A DNA stretch of 50,982 nucleotides from Spongiactinospora rosea (GCF_003315795.1 NZ_QMEY01000040.1:1-50982); one strand, 5' to 3'. Positions 17,908-26,399 are shown, counted from the first letter of the stretch. Numbers and translations: made by a program. Notes: generated from the sequence alone by a model not told the origin.

Positions 17908-19161
17908 ATGCCGCGGATACCGATCGGAACCTTCGCGCTCGTCCTGCTCTTCACGGCCGCCTGCGGAGGCGGCGCGAAGACCCCCTCCGACAACGTCCTG
18001 CGGATCGCCATGGTCTCCCCAGGTGAGGCGCAGATCCGGGTCTGGAAGGACATCGCCGGGCAGTACGAGAAGGCCCACCCCGGCTCGAAGGTCGAGCTGA
18101 ACTTCCAGAAGGACACCCTCTACCAGGCGATCGGCCTGCCCAGCCTGCTCAACGGCCGCCAGGCGCCGGACATCTACTTCGAGTGGGCGGGCGACCGGCT
18201 GCGCACCCGCGTGAAGGAGGGCTTCGCCGCCGACCTCGGCCCGCAGGTGACCGGCGGGCCGCTCAAGGGGCTCATCGCCGACTCCGCCTACAACCGGGTG
18301 AAGGTCGACGGCAAGGTGGTGATGGTGCCGTTCGCGGCCGACGTCACGAACGTGCTCTGGTACAACCCCAAGCTCCTCACCGACGCCGGGGTGCAGCCGC
18401 CGAAGACGTTCGACGACCTGCTCGCCGCCTGCGACCGGCTCAACGCCAAGGGCATCACGCCCATCGCCTCCGGCAACAAGGACCTGTGGCCCGCGGGCAA
18501 CTGGCTGACCCACCTGGTCTCGCGCGTGGTCGGCGAGCAGTCCTACCACGACACGATGTCCGGCAAGTCCGGCCTGAACACGCCGGAGTGGGAGCGCGCC
18601 TTCGGCTACATCGCGCGGCTCAAGCAGCACAAGTGCGTCAACGAGAGCGCCAACGCCGCCAACGACAACGAGGGCGCGCAGCTCTTCTTCAAGGGCAAGG
18701 CCGCCATGCACCCGATCGGGTCCTGGCTGGTGAGCTGGGCCATCGACGAGGCGCCCGGCCTCGCGTTCGACTACGTCAACCTGCCCGAGATGCCGGGCGG
18801 GGCGGGCGACCAGTCCAGCGTGATCGGCGTCGTCACCGGCTACGTCGTCAACGCCAAGAGCGCCAAGGTCAAGGAGTCCGCGGAGTTTCTGGCCCTGGCC
18901 AACTCGCCCGCCAACGTGGCGGCGTTCGTCAAGTCGGGCACCGTCCCGTTGGCCAAGGGCACGACGCCGGACAAGGAGGTCGATGAGCGGACGATCCGGC
19001 TCGACGGCCTGCTCGCCGACGCCAAGACCGTCGTCTCGCCCCCCGACACCGGCTACGACCTCAAGCGCGCCGACGCCCTCTACCGCGCGCTGGCCGCCGT
19101 GCTCGGCGGCGCGAAGTCGCCGAAGGACGCGCTGGCCGAGGCCGCCTCGAAGGCCGGATGA
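17908..19161 (+). CDS. carbohydrate ABC transporter substrate-binding lipoprotein
   Basis: A 417-residue extracellular binding protein. It starts with a lipoprotein signal ending FTAACGGG (lipidated Cys19; the residue at -3 is Thr, slightly atypical). The body follows the family 1 sugar-binding pattern, with IRVWKDIAGQYEKAHPGSKVE, GRQAPDIYFEW and MHPIGSWLVSW. RBS AAGGGAG precedes the ATG. It is followed directly, with ATGA overlap, by the permease. The sugar bound is not predictable, but neighbours suggest an oligosaccharide processed by GH4. Confidence 0.94.
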   Translation: MPRIPIGTFALVLLFTAACGGGAKTPSDNVLRIAMVSPGEAQIRVWKDIAGQYEKAHPGSKVELNFQKDTLYQAIGLPSLLNGRQAPDIYFEWAGDRLRTRVKEGFAADLGPQVTGGPLKGLIADSAYNRVKVDGKVVMVPFAADVTNVLWYNPKLLTDAGVQPPKTFDDLLAACDRLNAKGITPIASGNKDLWPAGNWLTHLVSRVVGEQSYHDTMSGKSGLNTPEWERAFGYIARLKQHKCVNESANAANDNEGAQLFFKGKAAMHPIGSWLVSWAIDEAPGLAFDYVNLPEMPGGAGDQSSVIGVVTGYVVNAKSAKVKESAEFLALANSPANVAAFVKSGTVPLAKGTTPDKEVDERTIRLDGLLADAKTVVSPPDTGYDLKRADALYRALAAVLGGAKSPKDALAEAASKAG

Positions 19162-20039
19162 CCGTGCGCCCGCACAAACCCCTCACCCCCTACCTCTTCG
19201 CCGCGCCCGCCCTGCTGGTCTTCGCCTTCGCGGTACTGGCGCCGGTGCTCGCCACCGGGGCGTTCAGCCTCACCGAGTGGTCCGGCTTCGGGGAGATGAC
19301 CTTCACCGGTCTCGGCAACTACGCCAGGGCGCTGGGCGATGACGTGTTCGTCGGCTCGTTCCTGCACGTCACGGTCTACATCGCGGTGACGATCGTGCTG
19401 GAGGTCGCCCTCGGGCTGGTGCTGGCCGGGGTGCTCGCGGCCCGCCGGGGCGGCTCGCCCTGGTTCCGCGTCGCGCTGTTCGCCCCGGTCATGCTGCCGA
19501 TGGTCGTCGTCGCGGTGCTCTGGTCGTTCGTCTACAACGGCGACTTCGGCCTGGTCAACGCGTCGCTGTCGGCGATCGGCCTGGACGGGCTGACCCGCGT
19601 GTGGCTCGGCGACCCGGCCACCGCGCTGCTCGCGGTGTGCGTGGTGTCCGGGTGGGTGTACGCGGGGTTCTACATGGCGATCTTCTACGCGGCGCTGACC
19701 CAGATACCGCCCGAGGTCATCGAGGCCGCCAGGCTCGACGGCGCGGGCGAGGCCCGGATTTTCGCCCGGGTGAAGGTGCCGATGATCCGCAACGCGGTCG
19801 AGGTCTGCCTGCTGCTCTGCGTCACCGGCGGCTTCCAGACCTTCGACCTGTTCTACGTGCTCACCGGCGGCGGCCCCTACAACGCCACCGAGATCCCGAC
19901 CACCTACCTCACCCGCGTCGTCTTCCGGGACGGCGAGGTCGGCTACGGCTCGGCGATGGCGGTCCTCATGACCGCGGTCGTGGTGATCGTCGGCATCGCG
20001 TTCATGCGGCTGCGCCGGGACAGGGGGGCCGAGGCGTGA
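19158..20039 (+). CDS. ABC sugar permease, MalF-type
   Basis: A 293-residue permease with six hydrophobic segments and the EAA loop IEAARLDGAGEARIFARVKVP, the site that docks on the ATPase. The start ATG overlaps the binding-protein stop and its stop overlaps the next permease start, so the three are translationally coupled. It has the shorter MalF/UgpA/MsmF form typical of actinobacterial importers. No ATPase gene is present in the operon; such systems usually use the shared MsiK ATPase. Confidence 0.94.
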   Translation: MTVRPHKPLTPYLFAAPALLVFAFAVLAPVLATGAFSLTEWSGFGEMTFTGLGNYARALGDDVFVGSFLHVTVYIAVTIVLEVALGLVLAGVLAARRGGSPWFRVALFAPVMLPMVVVAVLWSFVYNGDFGLVNASLSAIGLDGLTRVWLGDPATALLAVCVVSGWVYAGFYMAIFYAALTQIPPEVIEAARLDGAGEARIFARVKVPMIRNAVEVCLLLCVTGGFQTFDLFYVLTGGGPYNATEIPTTYLTRVVFRDGEVGYGSAMAVLMTAVVVIVGIAFMRLRRDRGAEA

Positions 20040-20854
20040 CCCGGCTCCCGCGCATGCTGGTCACGGTGGCCTTCACGGTGCTGTCCGTGGCGTTCTTCGT
20101 GCCGATGATCTGGATGGTTCTGTCCAGCTTCAAGACCAACGCGGAGATCTTCGCCGGGCCCTTCTCCCTCCCCACCGCCCTGGACTTCGGCCGCTGGGCC
20201 GAGGCGTGGCAGGTGGGCGGGATCGGCGGATACGCGCTGAACAGCGTGCTCGTCACCGCCGTGTCGGTGCTGCTGATCCTGGTGCTGGGCTCGGCCGCGG
20301 CGTTCGCGTTCAGCCGGTACGTCTTCCCGGGGCGCGGCACGCTGATGGGACTGCTCGGCCTCGGCCTGCTGCTGCCGATCCAGTCCTACTTCATCGCGCA
20401 GAGCCGGATGTTCACCGAACTCGGGCTCGGTGACACGCGCTGGGCCCTGATCGTGCCGTACACGGCCATGGGCCTGCCGCTCGCGGTCTACCTGCTCAAG
20501 GTGTACCTGGACGCGCTGCCCGGCGAGCTGTTCGACGCGGCCAGGGTGGACGGCGCCGGCGACCTGCGGATCTACCTGCAGATCGCCGTGCCGCTGCTCA
20601 AGCCGGGCATCGCCACGGTGGCCGTCTTCTCCGCGCTGTCGTGCTGGAACGAGTTCCTGCTCGCGCTCCTCTACATCCAGGACGACGGCCTGAAGACCAT
20701 CCCGGCCGGGCTGCTCGCCTTCTCCAGCAGGTACGTCACGGACTACGGCCTGCTGTTCTCCGCGCTGTCGATCATCACCTTGCCGATGATCGTGATCTAC
20801 CTGGTCTTCAACCGGCAGGTGGTCGCGGGCATCACGGCGGGCAGTCTGAAGTGA
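20036..20854 (+). CDS. ABC sugar permease, MalG-type
   Basis: About 272 residues from a GTG overlapping the previous stop (GTGA). Six hydrophobic segments with the MalG-type EAA loop FDAARVDGAGDLRIYLQIAVP, and the C-terminal extension QVVAGITAGSLK typical of this subunit, which in MalG-like proteins reaches into the ATPase dimer. It is the last gene of the ROK-GH4-kinase-ABC operon. Its stop is two bases from the convergent stop of the peptidase-like gene, leaving no room for a separate terminator. Confidence 0.94.
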   Translation: MTRLPRMLVTVAFTVLSVAFFVPMIWMVLSSFKTNAEIFAGPFSLPTALDFGRWAEAWQVGGIGGYALNSVLVTAVSVLLILVLGSAAAFAFSRYVFPGRGTLMGLLGLGLLLPIQSYFIAQSRMFTELGLGDTRWALIVPYTAMGLPLAVYLLKVYLDALPGELFDAARVDGAGDLRIYLQIAVPLLKPGIATVAVFSALSCWNEFLLALLYIQDDGLKTIPAGLLAFSSRYVTDYGLLFSALSIITLPMIVIYLVFNRQVVAGITAGSLK

Positions 20855-20855
20855 G

Positions 20856-22115
20856 TCATTCCCGGTTGGCCGCCACCAGCACGATGGAACGGACCTGGGC
20901 GATGATGTCCAGCCGGTTGCGGACGAAGTCCGGATCGGTGACCGTGCCCGTCCCCGGATCGGTGTTACCCGCGCCGAACTCCAGGACGGGCGTGTGGACA
21001 TGGCCGCCCGGGATCTTCCGGCCGAGCCGGTCGCGCAGCAGCGTGGCCCGGTAGGCGATCTCGTTGGAGAGGTAGTCGCCGCCGCTCCCGCTGCGCGCGG
21101 CCGAGCCCTCGGTGGGACCGTCCGGCCGTACGACGGGGATGGTCTCACCCGCGGGGATCTCGACCACCAGGGTGTTGTCGTGCACCGGGAAGCGGCCGGT
21201 CGGGGCGGCCACGATGTCCTGGTAGGGGAGCGTGGTCACCGTCCACTGGGGCTGGGTGGCGGGGGCGGTCACCGGGACGAGGCCGGTCGAGGAGCGGTTC
21301 TCGTTGTCCGGGAACCCGCCCCGCCAGGCCGCGTTGAAGCGCTCGATGTCGAACTGGCCCGGCCGCCCCTGGCTCACCGTCGTGAACAGGTCGACGCCGC
21401 GAAGGTGCGGGCGCAGCGCGCGTTCCACCATGCCATCGGCGAAGTCGTCCCAGCGCACCGGGAAGACGGCGGCCTCGATCCGGACCAGGCCCGTCTTGGT
21501 CCGGACGGTGGTGCCGTCGAGCGCCAGGGCGGTGGCGCCGGAGGGGTTGCTGATGCGGACGTCCCGGTCCAGGGTGAACGGGTCGAAGCCGGTGACCAGG
21601 ACCCGCTTGACCTTGGTGCCGGTGGGGAAGCGGATGGCGTCCTGGCCTCTGGAGGTGCGCTCCAACTGGGCGAGAAGGGCCTTCCGGCCGCTGTCGCCGA
21701 GGTCGAACGCGGGCCGCCACTGCCGCAGCGCGCCGGTCATCCCGAGTCGCGCCCAGTACAGCGGCCGGTCGTCATCCCTGCTCAGATCGCCGCTCGCGGG
21801 ACCGTGCCCCTGCGCCCGATCGACCGCCCGCCGCCACAACCGCTGGCCCTGCGCGGCGACGACCCGCTCGGCGGCACGGTACGACCGCGCCCCGCACAGC
21901 GCCCGCGCGAACCTGGCGGCCACGCCATCGAACCCGGCCCGCCGCAGGATCTCTTGCGGCGCGGGACGACCGAGACGCTGCTCCTCGACGGTGAGCGGGA
22001 CCTGCGTGTCCGTACATCTGACGGCCGCCGGCGTCGGCGCGGCGAACGCGGGCGGCGCGCCGCCGACGACGATCGAAACAACGCAGACGGCGACCTTGAC
22101 CCGTAACCCTCGCAC
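20856..22115 (-). CDS. secreted pyroglutamyl-peptidase-like (C15) protein with Ser for Cys
   Basis: About 419 residues from GTG 22115, chosen for the RBS AGAGGAG just upstream; it begins a signal peptide ending PPAFAA. After a 150-residue N-terminal region comes a C15 peptidase-like domain (VLVTGFDPFTLD..SNPSGATAL). Aligning by eye to pyroglutamyl peptidase I, the catalytic Glu is kept in DIERFN (Glu258) and the His in GGHVHTP (His372 or His374), but the Cys position (normally VCN) reads YLSNE with Ser350. It may be a serine variant or a binding protein without peptidase activity. It runs convergent to the sugar operon. Confidence 0.82.
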   Translation of the reverse strand: MRGLRVKVAVCVVSIVVGGAPPAFAAPTPAAVRCTDTQVPLTVEEQRLGRPAPQEILRRAGFDGVAARFARALCGARSYRAAERVVAAQGQRLWRRAVDRAQGHGPASGDLSRDDDRPLYWARLGMTGALRQWRPAFDLGDSGRKALLAQLERTSRGQDAIRFPTGTKVKRVLVTGFDPFTLDRDVRISNPSGATALALDGTTVRTKTGLVRIEAAVFPVRWDDFADGMVERALRPHLRGVDLFTTVSQGRPGQFDIERFNAAWRGGFPDNENRSSTGLVPVTAPATQPQWTVTTLPYQDIVAAPTGRFPVHDNTLVVEIPAGETIPVVRPDGPTEGSAARSGSGGDYLSNEIAYRATLLRDRLGRKIPGGHVHTPVLEFGAGNTDPGTGTVTDPDFVRNRLDIIAQVRSIVLVAANRE

Positions 22116-22225
22116 TCGGACTCCTCTGCCCGGCGGCGGCAATGGCAAGGCATAAGTCTCCATCCCGGGCGGGATCATGACAATAGCCATTTACCAGCCC
22201 AAACACGGATAATGCCCACCGCTCC

Positions 22226-22464
22226 GTTCCAACGCCGCCCAAAACAGCCCCACCCAGACCCTTGCGGGCCTCCACTTCGCGCAGGCGAAAAGGGCGTGGC
22301 CCTCGCTGCGCTCGGTCGTTTTCCCGGTGTCGGGCTTTGCCCGACGTCGATGCTGGTGGAGTGCCGCGTGCTCTGGCCTTGGTTCTCATACGGCAAGCCT
22401 TCTTCCTGCCGCAGGTCCGTCGTCGACCGTCATCGTGCCCGGCTTTTCGCGTGAGTCGTGGTCC
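22226..22464 (+). repeat. dispersed intergenic repeat, copy A
   Basis: About 240 bp with high similarity to 38182-38423 and lower similarity to three further segments. The core around the hairpin GTCGGGCTTTGCCCGAC (22329-22345) is nearly identical among copies A, B and C; the 3' part TACGGCAAGC...GCAGGTCCGTCGT is also shared. No plausible conserved ORF explains it. It lies just outside the left end of the mobile element. Confidence 0.85.
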
Positions 22465-22510
22465 TTCGCCGTAGAACACCGGGGTCGAACTCGCTAGGGG
22501 ACCCATGCCT

Positions 22511-22529
22511 GATCATGGGGCTGATCTGC
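22511..22529 (+). repeat. left-end terminal sequence, inverted partner of 38138-38156
   Basis: GATCATGGGGCTGATCTGC matches the reverse complement of 38138-38156 with a single mismatch (T for C). A related half (CTGACCTGCG) recurs immediately downstream at 22533-22542. Candidate integrase or excisionase binding site marking the left end. Confidence 0.5.
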
Positions 22530-22609
22530 CACCTGACCTGCGAAAAGGGGTCCTCGTGTCCTTCGTGAATGTCTCACTGAGGCTCAGTGATGGCGGGTGC
22601 CAATCACTG

Positions 22610-22633
22610 TTCACGGGCCATACGCGGGCCAAC
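22610..22633 (+). repeat. left member of 24-base direct repeat pair (integrase arm-site candidate)
   Basis: TTCACGGGCCA, a variable five bases, then GGGCCAAC recurs in the same orientation at 38081-38104. Presence of one copy near each end of the element, within 100 bp of the putative termini, fits arm-type integrase sites or the attachment cores themselves. A 7-bp inverted repeat TCACTGA/TCAGTGA (22574-22590) lies just to its left. Confidence 0.5.
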
Positions 22634-22639
22634 TTCAAC

Positions 22640-23180
22640 ACTGTATTTGCCCTGGTCAGGGCCGTGGTGCGGGGGGTCGTTCGGGCCGGCGGTTCGTTGT
22701 GGGCAAGCAAGGTCGTGGGTGGCAAGCGGTGCAGCGCATCCGCCTCAAGCCACTCGTTAGGGGCCGCGTGGCCGGTGCTGGCGCGGACGGCCGGCAGGGT
22801 ACTTCGCGGCGGTTGTCCCCCCGCTGGGAGTGCGGCGCGTGAGGGGCGGCGCTACCGTTCCCCCCACAATGCCCCCACCCACTTTTCCCCCTCACCCCGA
22901 TAACGTGAGACTTCGCCAGGGGGGCAGGTTCCGGCAAGGAGGAAGCATGTCCCTTTCGCTCTTTGAAAGGGGCATGCGCCTTGCCGGGTTCTGACCCCCT
23001 GGCGCACAATGGCTCGCGTTGGGGTGAGGGAACGTGCGCTACGACCTTGACCCTAACGAAGTAACGACGCTCGATGGCCTTTGTCTCGCTAAAAGTCAAG
23101 CGAGGGTATGGCTGCCCGAAGGCAGGACTACCCGTTTCTAGGAGCTTCCAGGGAGGGCATTTTAAAGTGCCTATAGGGGC
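22640..23180. other. left-end noncoding region of the element
   Basis: No convincing gene in about 540 bp; the open frames here lack RBS and family features. Close to the DUF397 stop is the near-palindrome GGCATTTTAAAGTGCC (23157-23172), a possible terminator or operator; its TTTAAAGTGC half recurs at about 36299 just before xis. The rest looks like att-proximal spacer. Confidence 0.4.
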
Positions 23181-23381
23181 CTAACGTTCGATCTCGCCGG
23201 CCTTGATGCGGGCAAGGAACGTGCGCCACTCGTCCTGCCCGAAAGCGAGAATGCCACCTTCCGGGTTCTTGGAGTCTCGCACGAAGACAGACGGGGCGGA
23301 GGTGGCGATTTCGATGCAGTCTCCGCCGTTGGTGCTGTAGCTACTTTTTCGCCAAGTCAACAGGAGGGGGTCCGTCGTCAC
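23181..23381 (-). CDS. DUF397 (BldB-like) small protein
   Basis: A 66-residue protein with the full DUF397 pattern: LTWRKSSYSTNGGDCIEIA, VFVRDSKNPEGGILAF and EWRTFLARIKAGEI. GTG start overlaps the stop of the upstream WhiJ-type regulator. In Streptomyces, DUF397 proteins, WhiJ-like XRE proteins and AbaA-type ATPases occur as paralogous sets that act together in developmental regulation; all three types are present here. It probably binds and modulates the XRE partner. Confidence 0.95.
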   Translation of the reverse strand: MTTDPLLLTWRKSSYSTNGGDCIEIATSAPSVFVRDSKNPEGGILAFGQDEWRTFLARIKAGEIER

Positions 23382-24244
23382 TGGGGGCTTCCTTTCGGGT
23401 CTTCCATCAACGTGGAGATCAGCGATGCCGACTCATCGGGGGGCAATGCCTGCTTGGCCAGGCGCTGGAACACGTCTGTGTACATGGTTAGCTCATGAGC
23501 ATCTTCGAGCACAAGGCCGCTGGCCGCTTGCTCTAGATACACTATGGCGGGGTCAATCGGTAGCGGGAACTCCAGAATATTGAATGCGCCGTCCAGAGCA
23601 GGATGCGCTCCGCTTGAGAACGCCAGAACTTGGATCGTCACATTGGGGAGTGCGCTTAGCTCTAGCAGCTTTGCGCATTGTCCCATCATTATCTCGACGC
23701 CAAATTGTCGATGAAATATGGCTTCATCAAGAATGGCGTGAATGCTAAGTGGCGGATTTCGGGTCAGAAGCTCCTGGCGGCTAGCTCGTACATTGAGCTT
23801 TTCGGCGGTCTCGTCACTTCTTCCACTGGATATGCTTGTTGCCATGATTATGGCTCGGGCATACTCTTGTGTTTGCAGCAGCCCGGGAATCACCTGCGGC
23901 TGGAATGTAAGCAGTGTTGAGGCTTCTGCTTCAAGGCCGATATAGCTGTCGAACCCTCTCTTAAGAGTCTCGCGATGGCGATGCCACCATCCCTTTTGCC
24001 GTGACTGACGCGCCATAGTGGTCAGCTCGTCACGTAGCCTCTCATCGCGTATCTCGTATATGTCCAGAAGGTCCGATACGTCGCCATGGTGGACGCTCAC
24101 CCGTCCTGTCTCTATGCGTGAGACCTTGGTCGGTGACCATCCCAGTCGCCCCGCAACATCATCAGCCTTGAGCCTGGCGGCTTCTCTCAGCCTGCGTAGC
24201 TCATGACCGAGACGGCGGCGACGTGCCGTAGGACTGCTGGTCAT
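23378..24244 (-). CDS. WhiJ-type XRE regulator with DUF5753 domain
   Basis: About 288 residues from ATG 24244 (AAGGGGA upstream). N-terminal XRE helix-turn-helix (about 5-65; LRRLREAARLKADDVAGRLGWSPTKVSRIETG) and C-terminal DUF5753 domain (about 95-275; FQPQVIPGLLQTQEYARA, LDEAIFHRQFG, DGAFNILEFP, VYLEQ). It is coupled by GTGA overlap to its DUF397 partner and is divergent from the 24436 operon, which it likely controls. Residual lower GC and codon use fit the element rather than the chromosome. Confidence 0.95.
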   Translation of the reverse strand: MTSSPTARRRRLGHELRRLREAARLKADDVAGRLGWSPTKVSRIETGRVSVHHGDVSDLLDIYEIRDERLRDELTTMARQSRQKGWWHRHRETLKRGFDSYIGLEAEASTLLTFQPQVIPGLLQTQEYARAIIMATSISSGRSDETAEKLNVRASRQELLTRNPPLSIHAILDEAIFHRQFGVEIMMGQCAKLLELSALPNVTIQVLAFSSGAHPALDGAFNILEFPLPIDPAIVYLEQAASGLVLEDAHELTMYTDVFQRLAKQALPPDESASLISTLMEDPKGSPQ

Positions 24245-24435
24245 GGATTTCCCCTTCTGTCCACCTCTCAGTGTGGCCATGTCGCCCCACCTGCGCAAAT
24301 GCGTGGGACTCCAAGATTCTTGCTTCGAAGCAATTGCGTGTACGCGATTGCTCATGCATGCTGGCAGCCTACTCGACGGCGGCTAGCCCTGGCTGGTCAA
24401 TGAGGTGGGGCTGCACGCGTGTACTTGGAGGTCCT

Positions 24436-24732
24436 ATGGACGAGTTAAAGCAGTACTCGCTCCTCGCTCGCCTCGGCTGGCAGCTCGTGGTGATGGGCGC
24501 GCTGATCGAACTGCGGTCTAGCCCCCATGAGCCACCCACGTTGCGGATCTTCCGCAGACGGGGGCAATGGGTTCCCGTGCGAGCGGACATGAGGGAGGGC
24601 CGGCCGGTCTTCCTGATGCCGAAGGCCAAGGTTGCGCCTCCACAGTGGCGGTCGGTGGAAGCGCGCTCCAGCAAAGCCGCCGTTGAGGTTCGTGACCTAG
24701 TCCGGTCTTCGGCCGGGAGGAACGAGGCTTGA
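24436..24732 (+). CDS. hypothetical 98-residue protein, first gene of rightward AICE operon
   Basis: ATG 24436 with GGAGG seven bases upstream. The sequence (start MDELKQYSLLARLGWQLVVMG) is soluble and mixed alpha/beta, with a basic middle (LRIFRRRGQWVPVRAD); no family recognised. It is two bases from the ATPase gene downstream, so the two are one transcript. A longer frame reaching to 24271 has no support and would enter the divergent promoter region. Confidence 0.75.
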   Translation: MDELKQYSLLARLGWQLVVMGALIELRSSPHEPPTLRIFRRRGQWVPVRADMREGRPVFLMPKAKVAPPQWRSVEARSSKAAVEVRDLVRSSAGRNEA

Positions 24733-24733
24733 T

Positions 24734-25147
24734 ATGTCGCGCTTCCTGGGCAAGGTGCTGCTTCCCGGGGCGGAGTCGTCGGTGCCCGTGGCGCGGGCCT
24801 TTGCGCGCTCACTCCTTGAGGTCCACGGATATGCCGGGGATGTACTGGCGGTGCTGCTCGTCGTCAGTGAACTGGTCGGGAACTCGGTCCAGCATTCAGA
24901 CTCCGGGCGTGTGCCGGACGGCCGGCTGTGGGTGACGTTCGAGCGCGCCGGGTCGGTGCTACACGTCACTGTCGCCGATTGCGGAGCGGAGACGAGTGTG
25001 CCGGAGGTACGTCGTCACGTGGCTGACGAGAGCCAGCATGGGCGCGGCTTGGCTCTGGTCGATGAGTTTTCTGACAAGTGGGGCGTGGAAAAGATCGTCG
25101 CAGGTAGGGCGGTCTGGGCTGACCTGGAGCTTAAGTGGTCGGCATGA
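24734..25147 (+). CDS. AbaA/SpoIIAB-like anti-sigma-type ATP-binding protein
   Basis: A 137-residue HATPase_c_2 protein: N box SELVGNSVQHS (about 45-55), G1 box VADCGAETSVP (about 83-93), G2 box HGRGLALVDEFSDKWGVE (about 102-119). This is the fold of Streptomyces serine-kinase anti-sigma proteins and the AbaA-locus ATPase. With the WhiJ-like and DUF397 proteins it completes a regulator triad. It overlaps the next gene by ATGA, the first of four paralogous small ORFs. Confidence 0.9.
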   Translation: MSRFLGKVLLPGAESSVPVARAFARSLLEVHGYAGDVLAVLLVVSELVGNSVQHSDSGRVPDGRLWVTFERAGSVLHVTVADCGAETSVPEVRRHVADESQHGRGLALVDEFSDKWGVEKIVAGRAVWADLELKWSA

Positions 25148-25473
25148 CCGAAGCGGAAGAGCGGCGTCGCTGGTGGTCGGACGGTGAGATCACGGTTGAA
25201 CTGGCTGAAGCCGGCGACCCGACATGGTTGCGATTGGTGGACACCTGCCGTGCGGGCACTGCGGTGTGGGTGAGCCGGGCTCGCTGGGACCTGTTCCTCG
25301 TACAGGTGAAGTCCGGCGAGTTCGTGCCGGACCTCATGATCGTCCGGTCGGACCTGGTCCTCATCGATGTGGGCGATGTCGTTCCCGACGTTGTGTTGCC
25401 ACTGCTGACGACCTGGGAGCACTGGACGACATTCCTGGTCGCGATCCAACGCGGCGAATTCGATCACATATAG
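25144..25473 (+). CDS. small DUF397-like paralogue 1 of 4
   Basis: About 109 residues starting in the ATGA overlap with the ATPase gene. The pattern WLRLVDTCRAGTAVWVSRARWDLFLVQVKSGEF...LTTWEHWTTFLVAIQRGEFD has two copies of the unit [W/F]xxFLxxxxxGEF, the same block that ends DUF397 proteins. Three more genes downstream share this plan. It is an internally duplicated relative of DUF397 by my reading; the family is not one I can name. Confidence 0.8.
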   Translation: MTEAEERRRWWSDGEITVELAEAGDPTWLRLVDTCRAGTAVWVSRARWDLFLVQVKSGEFVPDLMIVRSDLVLIDVGDVVPDVVLPLLTTWEHWTTFLVAIQRGEFDHI

Positions 25474-25504
25474 CCGCGCTTTAGCAGGCGCGGGAGGGAG
25501 GGAT

Positions 25505-25813
25505 ATGGACAGTCACAAGGGCGTGGGGCTGGACGTTGAACCGTCTGCGCTCGGGCCGGCATGGCTGCGGTTCTGGGAACGAGCGGACAGGACCAGTTGC
25601 GGGGTGCAGGTGTCGAGGCCCGGATTTGCGAAGTTCGTAACGGAGGTACGAGCAGGACACATCATGCCCGAAACCAATCACGGGCTGTTGGTACTGCGGA
25701 TCGGGGATGCCGACCCTGACCGGTCGGGCGTGGTGCTCACAACGCCGGAGTCGTGGCGGACGTTCGTCACTCAGGCGTACGCGGGGGCGTTCGATCGCTT
25801 CCTACGGATGTGA
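25505..25813 (+). CDS. small DUF397-like paralogue 2 of 4
   Basis: 102 residues, ATG 25505 behind GGAGGGAGGG. Shared plan: AWLRFWERADRTSCGVQVSRPGFAKFVTEVRAG in the first half, VLRIGDADPD in the middle and LTTPESWRTFVTQAYAGAFDRFL at the end. No signal peptide or membrane segment. Spaced 31 bp after paralogue 1, same strand, so probably one operon. Function unknown; a partner role for the nearby XRE/ATPase regulators is a guess from the DUF397 resemblance. Confidence 0.8.
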   Translation: MDSHKGVGLDVEPSALGPAWLRFWERADRTSCGVQVSRPGFAKFVTEVRAGHIMPETNHGLLVLRIGDADPDRSGVVLTTPESWRTFVTQAYAGAFDRFLRM

Positions 25814-25887
25814 GGCTGCGGCGGTTGCGGCGCAAGTTGAGCAGGCCGGCCGGTGCGGTGCCGGAGCGGCTGGAAGGAGGGACGTAC

Positions 25888-26208
25888 ATGAGCAGGAACA
25901 CCCTGGCGTCGCCGGGGATCGTGGTGGAGTTGTCGGCGCTTTCTGCCGACTACGTGCGGGTGCGGGAGACCGCTGACCTCACCAGTAGCGGGGTGCTGGT
26001 GTCACGGCAGCACTTCAGCGCGTTCATGGCCGGCGCGTTATCCGGGGAAGTGCGGCCGGTGGAGCTGGGTGACCTGGCCCTGGTCAGGATCGGCGATCTG
26101 ACCGAGCGGTCCCCATGGCTGGTGACCACGCGTGAGTCCTGGGACATCTTCCTCACGCGCGCAACGCAGGGCGAGCTGGATGACTTCATTCTGCGGCGGC
26201 GGATGTGA
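25888..26208 (+). CDS. small DUF397-like paralogue 3 of 4
   Basis: 106 residues, ATG 25888 behind GGAAGGAGGGA. Follows the same plan: YVRVRETADLTSSGVLVSRQHFSAFMAGALSGEV, LALVRIGDLTE, VTTRESWDIFLTRATQGELDDF. It is closest to paralogue 2 in the VRIGD centre and the TTxESWxxF end. A longer frame beginning at 25753 would overlap paralogue 2 and is rejected. A large hairpin 145 bp downstream may terminate this transcript. Confidence 0.8.
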   Translation: MSRNTLASPGIVVELSALSADYVRVRETADLTSSGVLVSRQHFSAFMAGALSGEVRPVELGDLALVRIGDLTERSPWLVTTRESWDIFLTRATQGELDDFILRRRM

Positions 26209-26353
26209 CCTCTACTTCGGCCGGGTCGTGCTGGTGGTGTCGCGGCCTGGCCGACTGGTTACCGGGTGAGAGGGGGTGGTCAATAGGTGATGGGGAGGGC
26301 TGGCCGGCCGCAGGATTCAGTCAGCTCTCCCGTAAGGGTTTTCACGGAGTTAG

Positions 26354-26399
26354 CGGACCCTCCCTGGGTGTTTGGTAGCTCCCGATCGGGGAGGGTCCG
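26354..26399. terminator. long hairpin after paralogue 3
   Basis: Perfect 11-bp stem CGGACCCTCCC (26354-26364) / GGGAGGGTCCG (26389-26399) with a 24-base loop, in the 266-bp gap between 26208 and 26475. No T-run follows, so it may be a processing or attenuation structure instead. Confidence 0.5.

Noticed and set aside
22226..22464. Repeat copies A and B as the direct-repeat att sites of the AICE
   Set aside because: The family has further copies (C, D, E) unrelated to the element, so A and B probably pre-date insertion; kept only as an alternative.
22475..22560. tRNA gene as AICE attachment site
   Set aside because: A GGTCGAACTC-like string suggested a T arm, but no cloverleaf with acceptor stem could be drawn.
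22505..22903. Open frame of 132 codons at the left end of the element
   Set aside because: Spans the putative terminal repeats and arm site, has no family similarity I recognise and is best explained by GC-rich frame openness.
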